From contig JAJDEC010000437.1 of assembly GCA_029259995.1 (NCBI GenBank), positions 1 to 8,550 on the forward strand: a DNA stretch of 8,550 bases, read 5' to 3'. A model generated the notes under the pieces. The model worked only from the letters and a program-made list of their open reading frames with translations, was not told the origin of the DNA and searched no databases. Shown one piece after another: positions 1 to 5,926 of this stretch. The stretch comes from Phycisphaerae bacterium. GTDB lineage: Bacteria; Planctomycetota; Phycisphaerae; UBA1845; UTPLA1. Position numbers and translations under genes: made by a program. Position 1 is the stretch's first letter. Each line of letters begins with the position of its first letter.

Positions 1-573
1 GTCGGCCTGGGAAATCCCGGCAGGGAGTACGTCGGAACGCGGCATAACGTCGGGTTCGACGCCGTGCGCCTGCTGAATGAACGCTGGCAGCTTGGAGAAT
101 GGCGAACCAAGTTCTCCGGCCTGTACGAAAAGGGCGTCGCGTTCGACCTGCAGGTCGTTTTGCTGATGCCGATGACGTTCATGAATCTGAGCGGCAAGAG
201 CGTGCAGGCGGCGATGCAGTTTTTTCAGTGCCAGCCGGCCGACGTGTTGATCCTGTCGGATGACGTTGATCTGCCGCTGGGGCGGATTCGGGTCCGGGCC
301 CAGGGGTCCGGCGGCGGCCAGAAGGGCCTGAGCGACGTGCTTCGGCTGCTTGGAACGAATGCGATCGCCCGCGTTCGAATCGGGATTGGACGGCCCGCTC
401 GTGGAAGCGTATCGGATTTCGTGCTTGGCCGATTTGCGGCGGACGAAATGGATGAGATCCAGGGCGGAATCCGCTGTGCGGCGGACGCCGTCGAAGCGTG
501 GCTACGGCATGGAATTGAAAAGGCGATGAACGAGTTCAATCGAGCGGACGGGACGTCGTCCGACGAGTCATAA
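1..573 (+). CDS. pth: Peptidyl-tRNA hydrolase, 5' end missing
   Basis: Pth cleaves the ester bond of peptidyl-tRNAs that drop off stalled ribosomes, recycling tRNA in the cytoplasm. The reading frame is open from base 1. The first visible residues are VGLGNPGREY, so only about 5-6 residues with the start codon are missing, and the 190 visible residues fit the usual length of about 190-200. Conserved landmarks, numbered from base 1, are the catalytic His15 in TRHNVGF, Asn62 in MTFMNLSG, Asp87 in SDDVDLPLG, and RIGIGRP. One departure from the E. coli enzyme is the loop usually written GGHNGL, which here reads GGQKGL (Gln107, Lys108). The gene sits 62 bp upstream of rpsF in the same direction, a common neighbourhood, so it is probably the first visible gene of the operon. 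The family assignment is secure; what lies upstream is unseen. Confidence 0.95.
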   Translation, partial: VGLGNPGREYVGTRHNVGFDAVRLLNERWQLGEWRTKFSGLYEKGVAFDLQVVLLMPMTFMNLSGKSVQAAMQFFQCQPADVLILSDDVDLPLGRIRVRAQGSGGGQKGLSDVLRLLGTNAIARVRIGIGRPARGSVSDFVLGRFAADEMDEIQGGIRCAADAVEAWLRHGIEKAMNEFNRADGTSSDES

Positions 574-622
574 GACGGTCAAACAGGACGCAACAGGGAC
601 GACGAACGACTGTCAGAGATTT

Positions 623-626
623 GGAG
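623..626 (+). promoter_or_regulatory. Ribosome binding site of rpsF
   Basis: GGAG lies 9 nt before the GTG at 636. This Shine-Dalgarno match favours GTG 636 over the in-frame TTG at 621, which overlaps the GGAG itself. The protein would then begin MNLYEGMFLLD, which is where bS6 proteins normally begin. Confidence 0.7.
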
Positions 627-635
627 AACAGATCC

Positions 636-1178
636 GTGAATCTTTATGAAGGCATGTTTCTATTGGATCCGGCGTTGGCGTCGGATTGGGAAGCGGCGGA
701 AGCCGAAATCAAGCGAATCTTCGATCGCGCCGGCGCGGAAGATGTCGGGCATCGAAACTGGGATGAGCGCAAGCTCGCGTACCAGATCGGCAAATTTCGT
801 CGTGGTCAGTATGTCCTGACATACTTCAAGGCGGATGCCGAGAAGATCGCCGGGATGGAGCGCGACGTTCAGTTGAGCGAGCTGGTGCTTCGCGTTCTGA
901 TTCTGAAGCGCGAGAAGATGTCGGAGGAAGACATCCAGAAGTCGCTTGCCGAAGAGCCGCCGAAGGCCGCGCGTCGCGAAGAGCGCGATTTCCGGGATCG
1001 CGGTGATCGGGATCGTGGTGATCGCGATGATCGACCCCATCGACGAGATCGTGACGACAATCGCGACAGTCGTGGAAGTCGCGATGATCGACCGGCGCGG
1101 GAACCCGTGTCCGTCGGCGCAGATTCGGAAAGCAAGGACGACAGCCCGAAGACCAGCAGCGAAGGCGGCGATTCGTAG
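636..1178 (+). CDS. rpsF: 30S ribosomal protein bS6 with Arg/Asp-rich tail
   Basis: bS6 binds the central domain of 16S rRNA as a heterodimer with bS18 during small-subunit assembly. Residues 1 to about 98 are the bS6 fold: YEGMFLLDP at the start, WDERKLAYQIGKFRRGQYV at about 42-60, and LSELVLRVLILKRE at about 80-93. GTG 636 is chosen because it follows a good GGAG and gives the family N terminus; a TTG at 621 would add five residues. The protein is 180 residues, against roughly 95-135 in most bacteria. The excess is a tail from about residue 105: residues 112-155 are almost all Arg, Asp, Gly and Ser, then an acidic/Ser stretch runs to the end. The tail is low complexity and probably disordered. 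The gene is 63 bp upstream of ssb, and the partner gene rpsR follows ssb, as usual. Codon use looks like that of the neighbours, so nothing suggests transfer. Confidence 0.93.
   Translation: MNLYEGMFLLDPALASDWEAAEAEIKRIFDRAGAEDVGHRNWDERKLAYQIGKFRRGQYVLTYFKADAEKIAGMERDVQLSELVLRVLILKREKMSEEDIQKSLAEEPPKAARREERDFRDRGDRDRGDRDDRPHRRDRDDNRDSRGSRDDRPAREPVSVGADSESKDDSPKTSSEGGDS
996..1093 (+). repeat. Degenerate GATCG-type repeats in the rpsF tail
   Basis: Two adjacent 15-bp units (996-1010 and 1011-1025) differ at only two positions and encode DRGDR twice. A separate exact 15-bp direct repeat, TCGCGATGATCGACC, occurs at 1022-1036 and 1079-1093, each copy encoding the tail of an R-D-D-R-P motif. All units keep the rpsF reading frame, so the tail probably grew by in-frame duplication or slippage. 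Confidence 0.75.
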
Positions 1179-1241
1179 TCGCGTCAAATAATGGGCTTAA
1201 CGGCGTTTGAAGCGTCTGCCGGCGCGGAAAGGTGAAGAACC

Positions 1242-1694
1242 ATGGCCAATTTCAACAAAGTCATTCTCGCGGGCAACCTGACGCGCGATCCGCAACTGTC
1301 CGTATTGCCGAGCAACACACAGGTCTGTGAGTTCGGCATGGCGATCAATCGGAAGTGGAAGGGCCAGGATGGCGAAATGCGCGATGAGACGTGTTTCGTC
1401 GATCTCCGCATGTACGGCCGGCGCGCCGAAGTGCTCAACAAGTACATGTCGAAGGGCAAGCCGATCATGGTCGAAGGACGGCTCAAATACGACCAGTGGG
1501 AAGGCAAGGACGGCGGCAAGCGCAGCAAGCTGTATGTCGTCGTCGATAACTTCGAATTCCTCGGCAGCGGCGGTGGCGGCGGAAGCGGCGGCGGTCGCAG
1601 CGATTCATCCTCGCGAAACGATCGCAACAGCGATTACGATGAAATGCCCCCTGTGACGTCGGGTGCGGAGAATTCAGACGACATCCCGTTTTAG
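1242..1694 (+). CDS. ssb: Single-stranded DNA-binding protein SSB
   Basis: SSB coats single-stranded DNA at forks and recruits repair and replication proteins through its C-terminal tip. At 150 residues the length is typical. Residues 1 to about 107 are the OB fold: NKVILAGNLTRDPQ at 5-18, FGMAINRKWK at 31-40, CFVDLRMYGRRAE at 51-63 and KGKPIMVEGRLKYDQWE at 71-87. A Gly/Ser linker (GSGGGGGSGGG, 108-118) leads to a polar linker and the acidic tip SDDIPF, ending in the canonical Pro-Phe. ATG 1242 follows AGGTGA with 7 nt spacing. The gene lies between rpsF and rpsR, the classic arrangement, and is presumably cotranscribed with them. Nothing about it is unusual. Confidence 0.97.
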   Translation: MANFNKVILAGNLTRDPQLSVLPSNTQVCEFGMAINRKWKGQDGEMRDETCFVDLRMYGRRAEVLNKYMSKGKPIMVEGRLKYDQWEGKDGGKRSKLYVVVDNFEFLGSGGGGGSGGGRSDSSSRNDRNSDYDEMPPVTSGAENSDDIPF

Positions 1695-1725
1695 TGTAAC
1701 GGCGAAAGGATAAGAGAGACGACCT

Positions 1726-1974
1726 ATGGCAGGTAAACCAGCACGACCCAAGCGAAAAAACACCAAGACGATGGTTGCGGCCAAGTGCCGCTTCTGCCGT
1801 GAGAACGCGACGGACATCGACTACAAGGACCTCAACGTCCTTCACAAGATGGTATCGTCGCAAGGCAAGCAGTTCGCCCGCAAGCGAACCGGCAATTGCG
1901 CCAAGCATCAGCGTATGTCGCGTCGCGCCATCAAGCGCGCTCGCCACATCGGTCTATTGGCGTTTGCGGGCTGA
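1726..1974 (+). CDS. rpsR: 30S ribosomal protein bS18, Cys-containing form
   Basis: bS18 pairs with bS6 on the central domain of 16S rRNA. The 82-residue protein has a basic N terminus (KPARPKRKNTK), YKDLNVLHKMVS at about 33-44, and the family core RTGNCAKHQRMSRRAIKRAR at 54-73, followed by HIGLLAFAG. Cys21-x2-Cys24 and Cys58-x2-His61 form a possible four-ligand zinc site, so this looks like the zinc-type (C+) paralogue; zinc binding is inferred from the motif only. ATG 1726 has purine-rich sequence upstream (AAAGGATAAGAGAG, 1705-1718), with GAGAG giving the better spacing. It lies 31 bp after ssb and 19 bp before rplI. No second rpsR copy is visible in the window. Confidence 0.97.
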   Translation: MAGKPARPKRKNTKTMVAAKCRFCRENATDIDYKDLNVLHKMVSSQGKQFARKRTGNCAKHQRMSRRAIKRARHIGLLAFAG

Positions 1975-1993
1975 GAAAGGATCCTGAAAAGCG

Positions 1994-2560
1994 ATGAAAC
2001 TGCTATTACGAAAAGACATCGAGAATTTGGGCCTGTGTGGGGACGTCGTGGACGTCAACTCGGGCTACGCGCGGAACTATCTGCTTCCGCATCATCTGGC
2101 CCTGGAGCCGACGAAGTCGAATCTCAAGGCGATCGAGGAAGACAAGAAGATCGCCGCGGCCGTGCGCGAACAGCGTCGCAAGATGCTGGTCGAAACCTGC
2201 AAGCGCCTGGAAAACGTCGAAGTGACGATCAGCGCGGCATGCACGCCGGACGGCCATCTCTATGGATCCGTCGGACCGCGCGAGATTTCCAGCGCCCTGT
2301 TGGGTGACGGCCATTCTGCGCATCCGGATCAGATCAAGATGACGGCGAATATCAAGGAAGTCGGCACGTTCCAGGTGCCGGTCGTCTTTGCCGACGACAT
2401 CCGAACCGAGATCAAGGTCTGGGTTGTTCGCGAAAAGACGTTAGGCGAGGAAGAAGAAGAGTCGGCAGGTGAAACGGAGATCACCGATGACGCGAATGCA
2501 GTCCCAACCGACGCGGAAGGATCCGACGCAACGACCGCCAACACCGACGCGGGCGCCTGA
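1994..2560 (+). CDS. rplI: 50S ribosomal protein bL9 with acidic C-terminal tail
   Basis: bL9 binds 23S rRNA at the base of the L1 stalk and reaches toward neighbouring ribosomes, affecting frame maintenance. Residues 1 to about 50 are the N-terminal rRNA-binding domain (MKLLLRKDIENLG, then VNSGYARNYLLPHHLALEPT). A long charged helix follows (about 50-80), then the C-terminal domain from about residue 83 (TPDGHLYGSVGPREIS) to IKVWVVREK near residue 148. The last 40 or so residues are an extra acidic, Thr/Ala-rich tail (EEEEESAGETEITDDAN and onward). The total of 188 residues compares with a usual length of about 150. AAAGGA at 1976-1981 is a somewhat distant (12 nt) ribosome binding site. The last 74 bp also encode the N terminus of DnaB in the +1 frame. 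Confidence 0.95.
   Translation: MKLLLRKDIENLGLCGDVVDVNSGYARNYLLPHHLALEPTKSNLKAIEEDKKIAAAVREQRRKMLVETCKRLENVEVTISAACTPDGHLYGSVGPREISSALLGDGHSAHPDQIKMTANIKEVGTFQVPVVFADDIRTEIKVWVVREKTLGEEEEESAGETEITDDANAVPTDAEGSDATTANTDAGA
2476..2480 (+). promoter_or_regulatory. Ribosome binding site of dnaB inside rplI
   Basis: GGAGA ends 6 nt before the ATG at 2487, within the rplI coding sequence. It picks ATG 2487 over GTG 2469, which lies upstream of it, and over ATG 2496. Confidence 0.6.
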
Positions 2561-4016
2561 TCCGACCGGCTTTGGCCGAGTACCACCGCAGAACATCGAG
2601 GCCGAACAAAGCCTTCTGGGCAGCCTGCTGCTCGAGAAGGAGGCGATCGGCCTCGTTGTTCAGATCATTGGCCGCGATCGCGCGGATATGTTCTATCGGA
2701 ACGATCATCGCATTCTCTACGAATGTGTTGTTGATCTGTACGAACAGAACCAGCCGATGGATATCCACGTGCTGGAGGATGAGCTGACGCGTCGCAACCA
2801 GCTCGATTCCGTCGGCGGGCGCGACTACCTGGTAGATCTTTGCCAGAGCGTTCCCTCCGCTGCCAATGCCGAATACTACGCAAAGATCGTCCGTGACAAG
2901 GCGATGCTCCGGGATCTCATCGGCGTGACCGGCGAGATCATGCAGGAGGCGTATGACGACTCCGAACCCGCCCAGGAAATCATGGATCACGCGGAGAAGA
3001 AGCTCTTCGACGTGACGGAACAGCGTGTCGCGGCACATGCCCTGCCCATCCGCGATTTCCTCGATCAGACCTTCGCCCATATCGAGGATCCCGATCTGAT
3101 GGGCGGTGTGCCCACGGGATTCTCCGGCGTCGATCACATGACGGGCGGTCTGCAGGAGGGCGATCTCATTGTCATCGCGGCACGCCCCAGTATGGGAAAG
3201 ACCGCCTTCGGTTTGTCGCTCCTTGAGCACATCGGCATCGACGAAAACGATCGCAAGGGCTTTCCCTGCGTCTTCTTCTCCCTGGAAATGAGCAAGCTGC
3301 TGATCGCGCAGCGTCTTCTGTGTTCGCGTGCCCGCGTTGATATGGGTCGTATGCGACGTGCGACGCTCAATGATCGCGAAATCAGTCTGCTCCATGCGGC
3401 GCACGAGGAAATGCGGGAAGCGCCGATCTTCGTCGATGACACGCCGGGCATGAGCGTCATGGAAGTGCGCGCCAAGGCGCGGCGTCTCAAACTCATGCAC
3501 GACATCAAGGTTGTCTTCATCGACTATCTCCAGCTCATGCACGACTCCGCCGGCAAGGAAAGCCGCCAGCAGGAAATCTCCGCGATCAGCCGCGGTCTCA
3601 AGGCCCTGGGCCGCGAGTTGAGCGTTCCGATCGTCGCGCTGGCGCAGCTCAATCGCCAGGTGGAAGGGCGCTCCAGCAATCGGCCGCGCATGAGCGACTT
3701 GCGCGAGAGTGGTGCCATTGAACAGGACGCCGACGTCATCATGCTGCTGCATCGCGAGGACTATTACGCCGACAAGAAGGGCGAAGGCGGCGCGAGTCCA
3801 AGCGCTCCCAAAGGCGCGGCGGAGATCATCATCGATAAGCAGCGCAATGGTCCGACCGGCGTCGTGGAGCTTCACTTCACGCCGGAGTTCGCTCGCTTCG
3901 ACAATGCGACGGCGGGCTATATCGACGATCCGGGGCCTGTTGGGCGCGAGACGAATTTTGATCCGAACGGACCGGGCCTGTCGGCGACGGATGACGACGA
4001 CGACGCGCCGTTCTAG
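2487..4016 (+). CDS. dnaB: Replicative DNA helicase DnaB
   Basis: DnaB is the hexameric ATP-driven helicase that unwinds the fork and recruits primase. From ATG 2487 it has 509 residues, slightly longer than the usual 450-470. After a Pro/Thr/Arg-rich N terminus of about 30 residues come the N-terminal collar domain (PPQNIEAEQSLLGSLL at about 33-48), the linker helix, and the RecA-like motor domain. The motor shows Walker A ARPSMGKT at about 232-239, Walker B KVVFIDYLQLM at about 341-351, and the late motifs QLNRQVEGR and DLRESGAIEQDAD at about 387-416. No intein interrupts the Walker A or later motifs. The C terminus ends in DDDDDAPF, which resembles the acidic tip of SSB. The start overlaps rplI by 74 bp, so translation is probably coupled. 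GTG 2469 and ATG 2496 are alternative starts. Confidence 0.96.
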   Translation: MTRMQSQPTRKDPTQRPPTPTRAPDPTGFGRVPPQNIEAEQSLLGSLLLEKEAIGLVVQIIGRDRADMFYRNDHRILYECVVDLYEQNQPMDIHVLEDELTRRNQLDSVGGRDYLVDLCQSVPSAANAEYYAKIVRDKAMLRDLIGVTGEIMQEAYDDSEPAQEIMDHAEKKLFDVTEQRVAAHALPIRDFLDQTFAHIEDPDLMGGVPTGFSGVDHMTGGLQEGDLIVIAARPSMGKTAFGLSLLEHIGIDENDRKGFPCVFFSLEMSKLLIAQRLLCSRARVDMGRMRRATLNDREISLLHAAHEEMREAPIFVDDTPGMSVMEVRAKARRLKLMHDIKVVFIDYLQLMHDSAGKESRQQEISAISRGLKALGRELSVPIVALAQLNRQVEGRSSNRPRMSDLRESGAIEQDADVIMLLHREDYYADKKGEGGASPSAPKGAAEIIIDKQRNGPTGVVELHFTPEFARFDNATAGYIDDPGPVGRETNFDPNGPGLSATDDDDDAPF

Positions 4017-4555
4017 GGTGCGAAGCGTTTGTATGATGCCTTGAAGTCGCCATCGGGCCGTGGCAGGGCGATCTATTGCGTCTAGCGTAGTGGATTACAT
4101 TCGGCGCGATTCTGACTTTCGCATTGCCGACATTGATTCCATTCCACAGGAGGACGCCGATTCTTGCCTGGCTCTTTCTCACGATGGCTTATGCGTTTTC
4201 CTGAGTCGATGCGCCTCGTGCTTCGTCGAGTAGGGCGATCGCATGGGAATTGCGATGGGCGTTATTCCTGCTGCGCGGAATCCGATTAGCGTGTTGTCCG
4301 GAATGCGGCAAGCCAGTGATGTTGCGGATGAAGGCGGGTTGATCATCGCGAGTTCCAGGTTGGGAGTCCGGCGTACGTGGGCATTGACGATGGCGGCAGT
4401 GTCCGGATTCGAGTCGGTAACGTTGCCCGTTTCGCTGTAATCTTCGCGAACATGAGAATACGCGCGCCCGACTCCCTGACGGTCGCGGCTCTGACCGAGC
4501 GCTGCCGTGCGTGAAAGGCTACCTTTGGTGTGGCTGAACGGTAGAATTGGGCGTT
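4017..4555. other. Intergenic stretch, no convincing gene
   Basis: About 540 bp separate dnaB from the zinc-ribbon gene in a window where other gaps are mostly under 70 bp. Short open frames exist: 4243-4440 (+, 65 residues), and 4377-4514 (+, 45 residues from a GTG). None has both a ribosome binding site and a recognisable protein. A strong AGGAGGA at 4148-4154 precedes a TTG at 4164 that opens a 41-codon frame ending at 4289. Just after dnaB a weak hairpin can be drawn (GCCAT 4049-4053 with GTGGC 4060-4064), but there is no T tract, so I do not call a terminator. No tRNA, tandem repeat or insertion-sequence end is visible. The stretch may hold regulatory sequence, an untranslated leader for the next gene, or a decayed gene. 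Confidence 0.6.
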
Positions 4556-5311
4556 ATGACCAAGGTCCTCGGGTGCCCCTATTGCGATCAGTCCGTCACA
4601 GTCGGCGAGCAGTTGTTCGGCCGCGTGATGGGTTGTCCGCATTGCGCCAAGCACTTCACGGTCGCCGACGACAACAGCAATCCGATTCCCGTCGCATCCC
4701 CGCAGGGCAATTTCCCGTACAGCATGCATGCCGTCCGGTTCACTTTCTCCTGTATGCGTTGCGCATCCGTCCTGGAAGCCCGGGGGGATCATGGCGGTAC
4801 GAAAGGCCGATGCCCCACGTGCGGGGCCATCTTCGTCATTCCCGAAGTCGATCCGAGGACGGGCGTGCCGTCGACGGCCGCGCACGTCGCCGATGACGGT
4901 CAACTGCCCACGCCGATGCACGCCTACGCAACGGCCGGAACGAAGGCGCCGAAAATCGTCCGTCTGGAAAATGGTGAAGAGGCCATTGAATGTCCGCGCT
5001 GTAATCAACGAGCCCCGGCGGATGCGAATCAATGTCCTGTCTGCGGAACGCCCTACACAATGGAAGGCGCCGACGCCGTGATTCGCGGCGGGAACGACTC
5101 GAACGGCATGGCGACGGCCGCGATCATTGTGGCAATTCTCGGCATATGTATACCCGGCGGCGGTTTGCTCGCGGCCGGCCTCGGATGGGCCGGCGTCGTG
5201 AAAGCGACGGAATTGGGACAGTCGCGGCCCGGTTACGGTCTGGCCGTGGGGGCGATCATCATAGGGCTATTCTCCTGTGCGTTTCATGGCGCGCGGTTAT
5301 TCCTGTTCTAA
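4556..5311 (+). CDS. Membrane protein with three zinc ribbons and DUF4190-like tail
   Basis: No experimentally defined function is recognised. The 251-residue protein has three Cys4 zinc-ribbon signatures: C7PYC10 with C27PHC30, C66MRC69 with C86PTC89, and C146PRC149 with C160PVC163. The first two share their spacing and look like an internal duplication. Two hydrophobic segments follow (about 184-212 and 226-243), separated by KATELGQSRPGYGLA. That arrangement, a short polar loop ending in a Gly-rich re-entry, resembles DUF4190 domains. The ribbons would face the cytoplasm if the usual hairpin topology holds. ATG 4556 is chosen as the conventional start; a TTG three codons earlier (4547) is possible, and the upstream GGTAGA is a weak ribosome binding site. 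The gene stands alone after a 540-bp gap and converges on thpR, so its neighbours do not suggest a role. Such ribbon-plus-DUF4190 proteins are, from general knowledge, common in Planctomycetota. Confidence 0.8.
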   Translation: MTKVLGCPYCDQSVTVGEQLFGRVMGCPHCAKHFTVADDNSNPIPVASPQGNFPYSMHAVRFTFSCMRCASVLEARGDHGGTKGRCPTCGAIFVIPEVDPRTGVPSTAAHVADDGQLPTPMHAYATAGTKAPKIVRLENGEEAIECPRCNQRAPADANQCPVCGTPYTMEGADAVIRGGNDSNGMATAAIIVAILGICIPGGGLLAAGLGWAGVVKATELGQSRPGYGLAVGAIIIGLFSCAFHGARLFLF

Positions 5312-5342
5312 AGTAAAGTGCTGCGCTCTTGGGCATTACGCT

Positions 5343-5921
5343 CTAATCCCCGTGCGCCGTCGACGTGATTGAACACGTGCTGACGGCGTTGTACACGGGG
5401 CCGTCTCGCGTCAGCGTTGATTCGTAAACGATGATCTCTTCCACGTATTGATCGCCGAAACATGTGTCGCCGTGCTGTTGGATGTACTGGACGATTGCCG
5501 GTAATGCCATCGGGCGACGCGCCCGCGCGAGCGTCAAATGTGGAGAAAATGGACGTGAATCCGGCGGAAATCCGATGGCGATCATGGCGGCGTCGATGCG
5601 TTCCTGAAGTCGCGCGAGTGTTCCTTCCGTCTCTTCGATGCCCGCCCACACGACACGAATGCGCCCCGATCGATCGGCGAAGTGTCCCAGTCGGCGCGCC
5701 GTGAACTCGAAGGGTTCCGTGTCGGCCGTGATCTCGTTCAGCGTGGTTGAAATCTCCGGCAATGCGCGCGGATCAATGTCGCCAAGAAATTTCAGCGTCA
5801 GGTGGATTGCCGACGGCGTCACGTATTTCAGGTTCGGCGCCAGAGCGCGGAGCTGATCCTGCGATCGGCCAAGTGCCTTGCGGATGGATGCGTCGAGATC
5901 AACCGCAATGAAGGCTCGCAT
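5343..5921 (-). CDS. thpR: RNA 2',3'-cyclic phosphodiesterase (2H family, ThpR)
   Basis: Members of this family open 2',3'-cyclic phosphates on RNA ends and were first described as 2'-5' RNA ligases; the natural substrate in bacteria is unsettled. The 192-residue protein fits the family length. Both catalytic HxTx motifs are present: H40LTLKFLG and H128LTLARA, each preceded by the expected beta-strand region (IAVDL at 5-9; PPDSRPFSPH at 119-128). The gene is the second of a two-gene operon: its ATG begins 5 bp after the stop of the upstream PfkB kinase gene. No strong ribosome binding site lies in that gap, so coupled translation is likely. It ends 31 bp from the convergent zinc-ribbon gene, with no clear terminator hairpin between them. 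The closing residues (STCSITSTAHGD) are unremarkable. Confidence 0.93.
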   Translation of the reverse strand: MRAFIAVDLDASIRKALGRSQDQLRALAPNLKYVTPSAIHLTLKFLGDIDPRALPEISTTLNEITADTEPFEFTARRLGHFADRSGRIRVVWAGIEETEGTLARLQERIDAAMIAIGFPPDSRPFSPHLTLARARRPMALPAIVQYIQQHGDTCFGDQYVEEIIVYESTLTRDGPVYNAVSTCSITSTAHGD

Positions 5922-5926
5922 GCCGA

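Noticed and set aside
574..635. A bS6:bS18-binding autoregulatory leader before rpsF
   Set aside because: I could not draw the required hairpin with a CCG-containing bulge in this 62-bp gap.
2481..3875. A 464-codon open frame on the minus strand opposite dnaB
   Set aside because: The plus-strand dnaB is unmistakable over the same bases. The minus translation shows no domain, and such long antisense frames are expected in GC-rich coding DNA.
4049..4064. Hairpin after dnaB as a transcription terminator
   Set aside because: The stem is only five pairs including a G-T pair and there is no following T run.
4061..4079. A sigma54-like promoter (TGGCA ... TTGC) after dnaB
   Set aside because: The spacing between the GG and GC elements is four bases longer than the strict sigma54 spacing.
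4343..5032. A 229-codon minus-strand frame spanning the gap and the zinc-ribbon gene
   Set aside because: Its translation is Arg-rich and lacks motifs, while the plus strand shows three clean CxxC/CxxC ribbons and membrane helices.
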